DNA of 64,000 nucleotides, taken from the NCBI RefSeq assembly GCF_964340395.1, contig NC_135554.1:3548475-3612474 (forward strand), given 5' to 3'. This DNA comes from Glandiceps talaboti. Its lineage: Eukaryota > Hemichordata > Enteropneusta > Spengelidae. Positions 1-50,062 of the stretch are shown here, piece after piece. The notes below the pieces were generated by a model that did not search any database, was not told the origin of the DNA, and was given only the letters and a program-made list of their open reading frames with translations. The position numbers and the translations under genes are program-made. Each line of letters begins with the position of its first letter. The stretch's first letter is position 1.

Positions 1-119
1 TCACTGACTTCCCAAACTATTTTACTGTGGTTTCCAAACAAGATTCTGATACAATGTACAGTGAACAATGGTAGTACCCCTCTCCATCCTTTTTCTGTCC
101 CTTCTAAATCCTCTCTTAC

Positions 120-38064
<37,945 letters not shown>

Positions 38065-38560
38065 TTTGAAGTAACGACAGGCACAATACACTTGTATATT
38101 ACTACAGTATAACGCTCGTCGAATCTCCCTTTAAACTTCTTCCGTGAATATAGTATCGAGTATTTATCGCAGCGACGATTTTGTAGCTCTCAACTGAGGT
38201 CGCACTTTTCTGTAATATCAATAACTATTCACGACGTAACTCGGTGAATAAAACTAATATTCCTATACAATCATGATTTGCGACATCCAGCGTTATCTTG
38301 AAAGTTCTCGAATGAACATCAAACATCATCAGTCGCAATCGCAACAAGGAAGTCCCAATATGGCGGATCAAGGCTAAATCATAAGACCACGTATGATTGG
38401 TCGATTCTTTGAATATTATTAAATTTTGACCCAATCAAAACGCTAGTTACATTCAGTTGTCGACAAGCTGACGGACGACGTCATTTTGAAAATGCCCCAT
38501 CATGATGACGTCAGAAAACCAAACAAATAGAACGCTAGGAGGCCGGCCATGTGTTCATTC
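38065..38560 (-). promoter_or_regulatory. Probable UBE3C promoter and 5' UTR region
   Basis: Region just upstream of the start codon, less repetitive and CpG-richer than its surroundings. It holds a perfect CRE palindrome TGACGTCA at 38506-38513 and, near 38351-38367, a GGAAGT ETS-like word next to CAATATGGCGGATC, which resembles the YY1 core ATGGCGG. No TATA box is evident. The transcription start is not known. Confidence 0.45.
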
Positions 38561-38628
38561 ATTCAGCTGCAACCGTGACTTCATGTGTTCAATATGTATG
38601 AGGGATCAGAATTTCGATCGATCGAGAG

Positions 38629-39675
38629 TCACCAAGTTTATAAACCCATAGGCCCATCATTTCAGTCACCAAATTTATAAACCCATAAATCCATCATTTT
38701 AGTCACCAAGTTTATAAACCCATAAGCCCATCATTTCAGTCACCAAGTTTATAAACCCATAAGTCCATCATTTTAGTCACCAAGTTTATAAACCCATAAA
38801 TCCATCATTTTAGTCACCAAGTTTATAAACCCATAAGCCCATCATTTTAGTCACCAAGTTTATAAACCCATAGGTCCATCATTTCAGTCACCAAGTTTAT
38901 AAACCCATAAATCCATCATTTTAGTCACCAAGTTTATAAACCCATAGGTCCATCATTTCAGTCACCAAGTTCAAGTTATAGGCCCATCATTTCAGTCACC
39001 AATGATAAACCCATAAATCCATCATTTCAGTCACCAAGTTTATAAACCCATATAGGCCCATCATTTCAGTCACCAAGTTTATAAACCCATAAGTCCATCA
39101 TTTCAGTCACCAAGTTTATAAACCCATAGGCCCATCATTTCAGACACCAAGTTTATAAACCCATAAGTCCATCATTTCAGTCACCAAGTTTATAAACCCA
39201 TAGGCCCATCATTTCAGTCACCAAAACGTTTATAAACCCATAGGTCCATCATTTCAGTCACCAAGTTTATAAACCCATAGGCCCATCATTTCAGTCACCA
39301 AGTTTATAAACCCATAAGTCCATCATTTCAGTCACCAAGTTTATAAACCCATAAGTCCATCATTTCAGTCACCAAGTTTATAAACCAAAGTCCATCATTT
39401 CAGTCACCAAGTTTATAAACCCATAGGCCCATCATTTCAGTCACCAAGTTTATAAACCCATGAGTCCATCATTTCAGTCACCAAGTTCATAAACCCATAG
39501 GCCCATCATTTCAGTCACCAAGTTTATAAACCCATAGGCCCATCATTTCAGTCACCAAGTTTATAGGCCCATCATTTCAGTCACCAAGTTTATAATCCCA
39601 GGCCCATCATTTCAGTCAGTGACACCAAGTTTATAAACCCGGCCCATCATTTCAGTCACCAAGCTTATAAACCCA
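38629..39675. repeat. 37-bp tandem array, about 28 copies (left arm of the inverted repeat)
   Basis: The unit contains AGTTTATAAACCCATAGG and CCCATCATTTCAGTCACC. Its reverse complement forms the array at 59680-60195. It begins about 565 nt upstream of the UBE3C start codon. Confidence 0.96.
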
Positions 39676-40564
39676 CAGGGCCAACATTCATCATATATAC
39701 TTCATCAAGTTCATGGCATGTGTTGTGACTGATTACTTTTGAATGACAATTCAACATATTCCGGTGGTCGATAAAGGCACTGACTTGAGAGTCTGTACCA
39801 TAAAGTACAAATTCATGGCATTTTCTCAGTGTTCTGTGTATAGCTAAACACAAATTTGCCTGTAGATGATTCAATACACCTCATATGGAGCACAATATTG
39901 AGATGTAAGAGATTATATCTAATAACACAGTTTCAAGAAATGGACACAGTACAGTAATAATGTGTGTGTCATGTGAATATTGTAAATGTTTTATATTCCT
40001 CCTGCCAGGTTTGGATAATTCTATGATGCTAGAGAGTAACCCATGTGTATTTGAATGTATTTTCTTCTAAAATATAAAGTTAAGTATACCAATGGAAGTA
40101 CCCATCTTTGTGTACTTATAACACCTATGGTACTATATGTATTCATGTACATGTAGTATATATTATGACTGAAATCAGCACTTATGTCAAATACATATTT
40201 TATTTTTATCTGTCAATAAATCAGCACTTATGTGTTTACAATGTGTTTTCGTGTATTTTTGCATGTATGTGGGGAGACAACCTGCAAATTACTTGGATAG
40301 TGTTGCCATGGTTATTAGCACAACTGAACTGGTATAGTGGGAATATATAAAGACCGACATTGTATGAAAATGTATCAAAAATAGCTTTGTAAAAATAAAG
40401 TTAGTGTCGCTTGTTTTTCATTTTGAAAAGGATATGAAAAGGTGTACAAAAAATCGAAATGTGATTAAAATCTGATCAAGGAGAAGACTGGGTTTGCTTT
40501 ATATGCCACATTTCACATCTACTACTGTCTTTTCCTTATTACACTTGCTTCTCTTTTGTTATAT
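39676..40564. other. Unique part of the left inverted-repeat arm
   Basis: Non-repetitive DNA duplicated in inverted orientation at 57936-59679. The open frames present in both arms are short and have no recognisable domain. It lacks the about 880-nt segment found in the right arm at 58147-59025. Confidence 0.7.
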
Positions 40565-41220
40565 ACTTTCAATGACTGCCTTCCTACCTGTCTTTGAGAA
40601 ATGTTGTCATGGCAATACATTTGATGACTGCCTTCCTACCTGTTTTTGAGAAATGTTGATGGCAATACATTTGATGAATGCCTTCCTACCTGTCTTTGAG
40701 AAATGTTGTCATGGCAATACCTTTGATGACTGCCTTCTTACCTGTCTTTGAGAAATGTTGTCATGGCAATACCTTTGATGACTGCCTTAATTCCTACTTG
40801 TCTTTGAGAGATGTTGTCATGGCAATACATTTGATGACTGCCTTCCTACTTGTCTTTGAGAAATGTTGTCATGGCAATACCTTTGATGACTGCCTTCCTA
40901 CTTGTCTTTGAGAGATGTTGTCATGGCAATACATTTGATGACTGCCTTCCTACTTGTCTTTGAGAAATGTTGTCATGGCAATACCTTTGATGACTGCCTT
41001 CTTACCTGTCTTTGAGAAATGTTGTCATGGCAATACCTTTGATGACTGCCTTAATTCCTACTTGTCTTTGAGAGATGTTGTCATGGCAATACATTTGATG
41101 ACTGCCTTCCTACTTGTCTTTGAGAAATGTTGTCATGGCAATACCTTTGATGACTGCCTTCCTACTTGTCTTTGAGAAATGTTGTCATGGCAATACATTC
41201 AATGACTGCCTTCCTACTTG
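40565..41220. repeat. 52-bp tandem array, about 12 copies
   Basis: The unit contains TTTGATGACTGCCTTCCTAC and TTTGAGAAATGTTGTCATGG. A larger block of several units is itself repeated (40678-40911 and 40954-41175). The right arm has only about 3.5 copies. Confidence 0.95.
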
Positions 41221-41232
41221 TCCTACTTCCTA

Positions 41233-42704
41233 ATTGTTGTAGGGAATTGACCATTTCAATTGTTGTGGGGAATTGACCATTTCCATTGTTGTAGGGAATT
41301 GACCATTTCAATTGTTGTAGGGAATTGACCATTTCAATTGTTGTAGGGAATTGACCATTTCAATTGTTGTAGGGAATTGACCATTTCAATTGTTGTGGGG
41401 AATTGACCATTTCAATTGTTGTGGGGAACTGACCATTTCAATTGTTGTAGGGAATTGACCATTTCAATTGTTGTAGGGAATTGACCATTTCAATTGTTGT
41501 AGGGAATTGACCATTTCAATTGTTGTAGGGAATTGACCATTTCAATTGTTGTAGGGAACTCAGACCATTTCAATTGTTGTGGGGAATTGACCATTTCAAT
41601 TGTTGTGGGGAATTGACCATTTCAATTGTTGTAGGGAATTGACCATTTCAATTGTTGTAGGGAATTGACCATTTCAATTGTTGTGGGGAATTAATCATTT
41701 CAATTGTTGTGGGGAATTGACCATTTCAATTGTTGTGGGGAATTGACCATTTCAATTGTTGTAGGGAATTGACCATTTCAATTGTTGTAGGGAACTCAGA
41801 CCATTTCAATTGTTGTGGGGAATTGACCATTTCAATTGTTGTGGGGAATTGACCATTTCAATTGTTGTGGGGAATTAATCATTTCAATTGTTGTGGGGAA
41901 CTCAGACCATTTCAATTGTTGTGGGGAATTGACCATTTCAATTGTTGTAGGGAATTGACCATTTCAATTGTTGTAGGGAATTGACCATTTCAATTGTTGT
42001 GGGGAATTGACCATTTCAATTGTTGTGGGGAACTGACCATTTCAATTGTTGTGGAGAATTGACCATTTCAATTGTTGTAGGGAATTGACCATTTCAATTG
42101 TTGTGGAGAATTGACCATTTCAATTGTTGTGGAGAATTGACCATTTCAATTGTTGTGGGGAATTGACCATTTCAATTGTTTTTGGGAATTGACCATTTCA
42201 ATTGTTGTGGAGAATTAATCATTTCAATTGTTGTAGGGAATTGACCATTTCAATTGTTGTGGGGAATTGACCATTTCAATTGTTGTAGGGAATTGACCAT
42301 TTCAATTGTTGTGGAGAATTGACCATTTCAATTGTTGTGGGGAATTGACCATTTCAATTGTTGTGGGAATTGACCATTTCAATTGTTGTGGGGAATTGAC
42401 CATTTCAATTGTTGTGGGGAATTGACCATTTCAATTGTTGTGGAGAATTGACCATTTCCATTGTTGTGGAGAATTGACCATTTCAATTGTTGTGGGGAAT
42501 TGACCATTTCAATTGTTGTGGAGAATTGACCATTTCAATTGTTGTGGAGAATTGACCATTTCAATTGTTGTAGGGAATTGACCATTTCAATTGTTGTGGG
42601 GAATTGACCATTTCAATTGTTGTGGGGAATTGACCATTTCAATTGTTGTGGAGAATTGACCATTTCCATTGTTGTGGAGAATTGACCATTTCAATTGTTG
42701 TACA
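41233..42704. repeat. 26-bp tandem array, about 56 copies (left arm)
   Basis: The unit contains CAATTGTTGTGGGGAATTG and ACCATTT, the reverse complement of the 51.7-57.7 kb array. Variants are GTAGGG, GTGGGG and GTGGAG. Confidence 0.97.
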
Positions 42705-42802
42705 TTACACATAAATGGTATATAAAATTCAGTAATGTTCAGTTTATTACATAATTATGTAATCATATTTACAATTATGTTCATCCATTAATTGATAAAA
42801 TT

Positions 42803-42937
42803 AAGCAATAAACCACCCCTGGGTATGGTATACCCGAGGTTTTGACCAGTTGACAGCAAAGTATGCATGAGCATCAGCAACTGGAGTCAACTGGTCAAAA
42901 CCAAGGGGTACCCAGGGGATGGTTTATTGCCATTATA
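42803..42937. mobile_element. Foldback (MITE-like) element
   Basis: GCAATAAACCACCCCTGGGT at about 42805 pairs with CCCAGGGGATGGTTTATTGC near 42912-42931, and GGTTTTGACCAGTTGAC pairs with GTCAACTGGTCAAAACC. The loop is short. It is a compact hairpin element in the spacer of the inverted repeat. Confidence 0.75.
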
Positions 42938-44515
42938 TTATACATGTCTAGTATATTGAAATTAAAAAAAAAACTTTAAAAAGGTATATACATCGGCCCC
43001 AGAACCTGAATATCTACCCACTATGGGGACGATCTCACAATATGAAGTCAAGGACAACGTCATTAAATTTATATTTGAATAGTTTAATACTGTGCAGTGT
43101 ATATATTAAGTTTTGCATAGTTTGTTTGTACAGTGGTAAGTTCATTTGTGAATGAGCTAAATGAGTTTAAATTTCATTTTGTGATGGATTACATTCATGA
43201 TCTGCCCCCGGATCTGCCTCACCATGTCTTCATTTTAGATAGGGCCAAGAATAATGCTGTAGCCACTAATGCTGAACTACTCTAAGGTAGCAGTTTTCAG
43301 GAAACATTGGACATTTCTAGGGCTTTGGATATCTTATTAATTTCCCTCAGCTTGGGTAAATATTAATTAGCGTTCAGCATGGAAAGCTTATTGTTGTGTA
43401 GGTGATCGATGGTACAGATTCAGCGGCCATGATGGATGCAGGCGACAGAGATCAAAAAATGAGTATACTATTCTCATTCAGGGCTGCTTAGAGTCACACT
43501 ATCTATGCATTATCACTATTTTAGATGTGTAAGTTTGTTGTCTTGACCAATCAGATCTCTCGATTTGGACCATCATTATATTGGTACAATATAATATGCA
43601 ATATTTTGCATTGTCTATATTTCTGGATATTAGTACATTAGCCTCCAACTTGGCAACCATACTCACAAAATGTTTATGTCTTTATGTTCTATTAAAATTA
43701 ACAGCTCTGAATTTTCTACACAAGCAAAGTGAAATGTCTTGACCAAAAATGTTTATCAGCTTGGTAGATCAAATGATTTATAGATGTTATAACACACGTC
43801 AAGCAGTTCAAAGTTTTTTAGCATTGAGCTTTTGATCTGTCTTGGTCAACGATTATCAACAGAATGACATTTCCATAGATCTCTGTTGATCTTGAGATTG
43901 TAGCATCTGATGTTGATAGCCTCTCCATCTCTCTTCATGTCTCTCCATTGTTAATGATGAAAAATACTATTTCAAATGTAATAAGACAGAACACAACTAA
44001 AAGTAATCACATAAGTGATATTGACTTGATGAGTGCAATGCAATGCAATGCATCTTGGAACCAGAAAATTGACTCAGCTTGTGTTATAACCTTTGGAAAT
44101 ACAAAAATTGACTATTCAATGTATTTACAAATGGGGTGGCTTTCAACACCACAATTGTATTTCTCTTCAACTTTCTGAGAAAATTCATTTCTCTATACTC
44201 AGATAGTGCCTGTTGTACTGTAAGTTAGGAAATCTCAACAAGTTGTGATTAACATAATATATGATCACACTAAATACATTAACATGACAAACTAAATAAA
44301 TTCAAACAACCTACGTATGTTTGAGTATTTTACAATTGATAGAAGAATGAAAGAAATCCTGTGTTTGATATGCAAACTATATAAACAAATAGATAACAAA
44401 TCCAGTTAGTGACAATGTAGTATCATGTCTCACAGATCTATGGACAAACCCTATGGTATATCATTACAGTCACACCCGTCTACTACTTACACACATACAT
44501 GCACACATGTATGTA

Positions 44516-44564
<49 letters not shown>

Positions 44565-45164
44565 TTTCTATGAGTGATAGCAATACTCATTGACAACCTT
44601 ACTATTATGGAAATCAAGCTATAGGCAAACTAAGACAGAAAGTACCAGATTTAAACTGAATGGGCAAAGTTTTGAGATTCTGGTTCTTACAGACAATTGT
44701 TGGAATACAACAGAACACATGCAATAAGTTATTTTTCTCATTGATTGCTATTTGCCCCTTGATGTAGCAATCTCCTGGCCAACTAGAATATGTAATGTGA
44801 AGCTTTATAGAACGTTGTAGCATAGCACTCATAGTAGAAAGAGTTTTAAAGGCAAAAAAAAAAAAGAATTGTTTCTGATCAGCCCACATCACTTAAATAT
44901 TCCCCCAAATACACACTCTGTAAAGTACTGAATAAAAAGAACAGTAACTGCAATGAACAGTAGATTGAGTAACATTTATTGAGAATGTAAAAAAAAAAAC
45001 GCATCTTCACACCACTTTAGACATTTCCTGACCAGAAACATTTTTTTCTTTTTTGTGGCCTACTGAAAATGTTTATCAAAACCTGATCAGTTCTTGCCAT
45101 TACCATACACGTCTACCAAATTTCATTTGAATTGATCCAGCCATTTCTTAGAAATTTTAATGGT

Positions 45165-45213
<49 letters not shown>

Positions 45214-45572
45214 TTCCACCCCTAAATACAAAAACTTTCCTTACGGTATCACAGAATGTTGGTATAAGTTAATGATATAATTACACTCACAGTTGTGTGG
45301 AATCTTTGATAACAAGTTCTCCACAAGTGACAGCACAGTCAACCTCATTCATTCTTTATGCTATCTTGATAGGTATATCCACATAACCATGGTACAGCCA
45401 TCAAATACTGATTTGTGTAATGTACTACATGCAATTTACCAATAGTTTAGTATTTATCTTAGTTTGACAATGGTTTGGTTGCCATTGTAGTCATTCAATT
45501 GTTCTGAAATGATTTCTTTTCTTTTCTTTTTAGAGTGTGAAGCAAGAGGCAAGTAAATAAAGATGATTTTCA
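42938..45572. other. Downstream region of NXNL2, no further gene seen
   Basis: AT-rich, with CA microsatellites at 44519-44560 and 45170-45210. A possible poly(A) signal for NXNL2 (AATAAA on the minus strand) is at 44975-44980. Open frames at 43948-44178 and 44614-44892 have no family features. Confidence 0.45.
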
Positions 45573-48500
45573 TTAATCTGGACAAAAATTCTGCAAGATA
45601 TTAGCTGCAGATATCCAACTTTTGAAGCAATGTACTCCGCTGTTTTGTACCTCCTTTCTACCCTGCTCTGTGATTACTTCACCATTCTCTTTTATCACGA
45701 CGAGTGTTGGGATAAATGTGACGTTGTACATCTTCTTAAGTTCACTGTAAACAAAAAAACAAACAGATGTACAATATAACATTATAGATTAGATTAGATT
45801 AGATTAGATTTTATTAGATTAGATTAGATTAGATTAAATTAGATTAGATATAACTTTATTAAAACTGTATGGAAAACTGACAATTCTATTTGGATACATA
45901 AATGTAGTAAAATTAAAGAACACTACAATGAAATAGGATATATGTTATATGTAAATGACTTCATGAATTGGGATGAATTTAATGTTGTACATCGGTAACA
46001 AAACAAACCAGATGTACAATATAACACTATATGTAAATGACTTCATGAATTGGGATGAATTTAATGTTGTACATCGGTAACAAAACCAACCAGATGTACA
46101 GTATAACACTATATGTACACGACTTCATGCATTGGGATGAATTTAATGTTGTACATCGGTAACAAAACAAACCAGATGTACAGTATAACACTATATGTAC
46201 ACGACTTCATGCATTGGAATGGATTTGATGTTGTACATCGGTAACAAAACCAACCAGATGTACAGTATAACACTATATGTACACGACTTCATGCATTGGG
46301 ATGAATTTAATGTTGTACATCGGTAACAAAACAAACCAGATGTACAGTATAACACTATATGTACATGACTTCATGCATTGGAATGAATTTAAAGTTGTAC
46401 ATCGGTAACAAAACAAACCAGATGTACAGTATAACACTATATGTACACGACTTCATGCATTGGGATGAATTTAATGTTGTACATCGGTAACAAAACAAAC
46501 CAGATGTACAATATAACACTATATGTACACGACTTCATGCATTGGGATGAATTTAATGTTGTACATCGGTAACAAAACAAACCAGATGTACAGTATAACA
46601 CTATATGTACACGACTTCATGCATTGGGATGAATTTAATGTTGTACATCGGTAACAAAACAAACCAGATGTACAATATAACACTATATGTAAATGACTTC
46701 ATGCATTGGGATGAATTTAATGTTGTACATCGGTAACAAAACAAACCAGATGTACAGTATAACACTATATGTAAATGACTTCATGCAATGGGATGAATTT
46801 AATGTTGTACATCGGTAACAAAACAAACCAGATGTACAGTATAACACTATATGTAAATGACTTCATGCATTGGGATGAATTTAATGTTGTACATCGGTAA
46901 CAAAACAAACCAGATGTACAATATAACACTATATGTAAATGACTTCATGCATTGGGATGAATTTAATGTTGTACATCGGTAACAAAACAAACCAGATGTA
47001 CAGTATAACACTATATGTAAATGACTTCATGCAATGGGATGAATTTAATGTTGTACATCGGTAACAAAACAAACCAGATGTACAGTATAACACTATATGT
47101 AAATGACTTCATGCAATGGGATGAATTTAATGTTGTACATCGGTAACAAAACAAACCAGATGTACAGTATAACACTATATGTACATGACTTCATGCATTG
47201 GGATGAATTTAATGTTGTACATCGGTAACAAAACAAACCAGATGTACAGTATAACACTATATGTAAATGACTTCATGCATTGGGATGAATTTAATGTTGT
47301 ACATCAGTAACAAAACCAACCAGATGTACAGTATAACACTATATGTAAATGACTTCATGCAATGGGATGAATTTAATGTTGTACATCGGTAACAAAACAA
47401 ACCAGATGTACAATATAACACTATATGTAAATGACTTCATGCAATGGGATGAATTTAATGTTGTACATCGGTAACAAAACAAACCAGATGTACAGTATAA
47501 CACTATATGTACATGACTTCATGCAATGGGATGAATTTAATGTTGTACATCGGTAACAAAACAAACCAGATGTACAGTATAACACTATATGTAAATGACT
47601 TCATGCATTGGGATGAATTTAATGTTGTACATCGGTAACAAAACAAACCAGATGTACAGTATAACACTATATGTAAATGACTTCATGCAATGGGATGAAT
47701 TTAATGTTGTACATCGGTAACAAAACAAACCAGATGTACAGTATAACACTATATGTAAATGACTTCATGCATTGGGATGAATTTAATGTTGTACATCGGT
47801 AACAAAACAAACCAGAAGTACAATATAACACTATATGTAAATGACTTCATGCATTGGGGTGAATTTAATGTTGTACATCGGTAACAAAACAAACCAGATG
47901 TACAATATAACACTATATGTAAATGACTTCATGCATTGGGATGAATTTAATGTTGTACATCGGTAACAAAACAAACCAGATGTACAATATAACACTATAT
48001 GTACACGACTTCATGCATTGGGATGAATTTAATGTTGTACATCGGTAACAAAACAAACCAGATGTACAATATAACACTATATGTACACGACTTCATGCAA
48101 TGGGATGAATTTAATGTTGTACATCGGTAACAAAACAAACCAGATGTACAATATAACACTATATGTAAATGACTTCATGCATTGGGATGAATTTAATGTT
48201 GTACATCGGTAACAAAACAAACCAGATGTACAATATAACACTATATGTACACGACTTCATGCATTGGGATGAATTTAATGTTGTACATCGGTAACAAAAC
48301 CAACCAGATGTACAATATAACACTATATGTAAATGACTTCATGCATTGGGATGGATTTAATGTTGTACATCAGTAACAAAACCAACCAGATGTACAGTAT
48401 AACACTATATGTACACGACTTCATGCATTGGGATCATCAAAGTTGTACATCGGTAACAAAACAAACCAGATGTACAGTATAACACTATATGTAAATGACT

Positions 48501-49605
48501 TCATGCATTGGGATGAATTTAAAGTTGTACATCGGTAACAAAACAAACCAGATGTACAGTATAACACTATATGTAAATGGCTTCATGCATTGGGATGAAT
48601 TTAATGTTGTACATCGGTAACAAAACAAACAAGATGTACAATATAACACTATATGTAAATGACTTCATGCATTGGAATGGATTTAATGTTGTACATCGGT
48701 AACAAAACAAACCAGATGTACAATATTCATACTTGCAGTGTTTTCTACTGCACTTCCTCTCATTTATTACAGCTGAAATGATGTTGATTTGGTGTTTCAT
48801 TCATGGGACATTATGTTTTTGACACAAAGATAGAAATATTTCAACTCTAGACTAACAATAACAGAAACACAAAAACACAGCAGGATCCTTTGCCCAATCA
48901 CTTTGAACAGTGATAAGCATTGCTATTCTTTCACAGTGCAGTAGAAATAGGCTTCTAATGAAAACATTACATAATGCACTTGATAATTTTACTGGCTTCA
49001 ATTGTTTATTTCCTAACTGATAATCAACATTACCAACTTGATTACTTCTACATCCCCACTGTGCATGGCACCTATGTAATTGTTTCTTTTGCAATAGAAG
49101 TTGTCCGAGTGTGAGTAAGAAATGTCATGTTACATGAGTGAAACATCAAACCATCATCTTTTTAGCTGTAAACTATGGCTGCAGAGAATACTGCAAGCAC
49201 TTGTGCAAATACCCAAATTACATCACACTTATACTTGCATGTCATGGGGTTCTGTCATGTAAACAACCAGTCCAGTGTTTTACATTGTCAAACTATGTGA
49301 TTACTATATACAAACCTTCTAAATGGATCTCCAAATGGTACACATGGCCAATCCGCATTAACTGTTGACATATATTCTCGCATGTCTTGTATAGTTTTAT
49401 CTAATGACACAAACACCACTTCAAACTCACTATTTTTCTCCTTCAATTCATTGTAAAAGTCAGCAAGGACTGGGCTGAATTGTTTACACGGTGGACACCA
49501 ACTAGCAGCAAAATACAATGCTGTAACTTTGTTTCTAAGCAATTCTTCTGCATTAATTGTTTGGTGTGTCTTGTTTGTCAAGGTTTTTCCAGCAAATATA
49601 TCCAT
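45573..49605 (-). CDS. NXNL2: Nucleoredoxin-like protein (NXNL2 type), two exons, 153 aa
   Basis: Exon 1 is 49316-49605 (start ATG at 49605) and exon 2 is 45573-45744 (stop TAA at 45573-45575); they join in phase 2 through an AG/T serine codon. The protein is thioredoxin-fold: MDIFAGKTL start, beta strand ALYFAASWCPPCKQFSPVL with a classic WCPPC redox motif near residue 42, FEVVFVSLDKT, WPCVPFGDPF, then FIPTLVVIKENGEVIT with the cis-Pro (IPT) and a C-terminal HCFKSW...AANILQNF helix. This order and length fit NXNL2 (human 156 aa); vertebrate NXNL2 lacks the intact CxxC, NXNL1 is longer. Members are linked to photoreceptor or neuron trophic and redox roles; the intact motif suggests oxidoreductase activity here (inference). 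The upstream TTG at 49617 is not a start. The intron holds an 82-bp array derived from the exon 2 edge. Confidence 0.88.
45785..45852. repeat. (AGATT)n microsatellite
   Basis: Imperfect ATTAG pentamer run in the NXNL2 intron, starting 40 nt from the exon 2 acceptor. Confidence 0.93.
45950..48724. repeat. 82-bp tandem array, about 34 copies, in the NXNL2 intron
   Basis: The unit contains TTGGGATGAATTTAATGTTG, TACATCGGTAACAAAACAAA and CCAGATGTACARTATAACAC. It resembles the real exon 2 start (45708-45775) on both sides of a gap: ATAAATGTGACGTTGTACATC then TAAACAAAAAAACAAAC and AGATGTACAATATAACA. About 15 nt including the acceptor AG are missing. On the transcript strand each unit could encode MYNIKFIP, against MYNVTFIP in the gene. 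Confidence 0.93.
48725..49315. other. NXNL2 intron, 5' part
   Basis: Non-array intron. It holds fragments of the dispersed family also seen at 9800-9950 (GCAAGCACTTGTGCAAATACCC-type phrase near 49193; ATGGGGTTCTGTCATG near 49244). Confidence 0.5.
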
Positions 49606-49965
49606 ATCTGTTTCCAATACTTGTCTTGTGAATCGTCACTGCTTTCAGAGATAGCTGTCAACCGATGTGTGAGGGTGCCCTGTCACGGTGTACTTTAACT
49701 AGCTGACAGGTGACTCAATAATCTAGTCATATATATAAAATAAAATACAAAGAAAACTGCCAATGATGATATGTCCAACTGCTAACACTAAATAGTAAAG
49801 TAAGAGAGTTTTCATAGGTTTCAGGATTTGTTGTTTAAAGAAACATAAAAAAAGTAAGTTATACAATAAAGGCTATCAAACAATACTTATAAATGTTTGA
49901 ATTATGTAGATATACACATATGGGTCATGACACTTATATAGTTAGAGTGGCTGTCTAGGAATCTA

Positions 49966-50062
49966 CTGGTTTTGTCAAGCCTTGGTGTACTGGTGTTGTC
50001 AAGCCTTGGTGTACTGGTGTTGTCAAGCCTTGGTGTACTGGTGTTGTCAAGCCTTGGTGTGT
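49966..50062. repeat. 24-bp tandem repeat, about 4 copies
   Basis: CTGGTGTTGTCAAGCCTTGG recurs every 24 nt. Confidence 0.93.

Larger units (their letters stand above)
38629..42704 (+). repeat. Large inverted repeat, left arm
   Basis: Order: 37-bp array, about 0.9 kb of unique DNA, 52-bp array, 26-bp array. The same components appear in reverse order and complement at 51690-60200. In the unique part, 40108-40330 and 59027-59250 encode the same 70-residue reverse/forward shadow peptide with one change, so identity is very high. Confidence 0.93.

Noticed and set aside
40108-40350. Frame conserved between the two inverted-repeat arms (also 59027-59251)
   Set aside because: Conservation is explained by the recent duplication of the DNA; the frame has no domain and part of it is interrupted in the other arm.
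49606-49617. Start of the thioredoxin-like protein at the in-frame TTG (four residues longer)
   Set aside because: It is TTG, not ATG. The ATG at 49605 gives MDIF, matching the family start MVDI.
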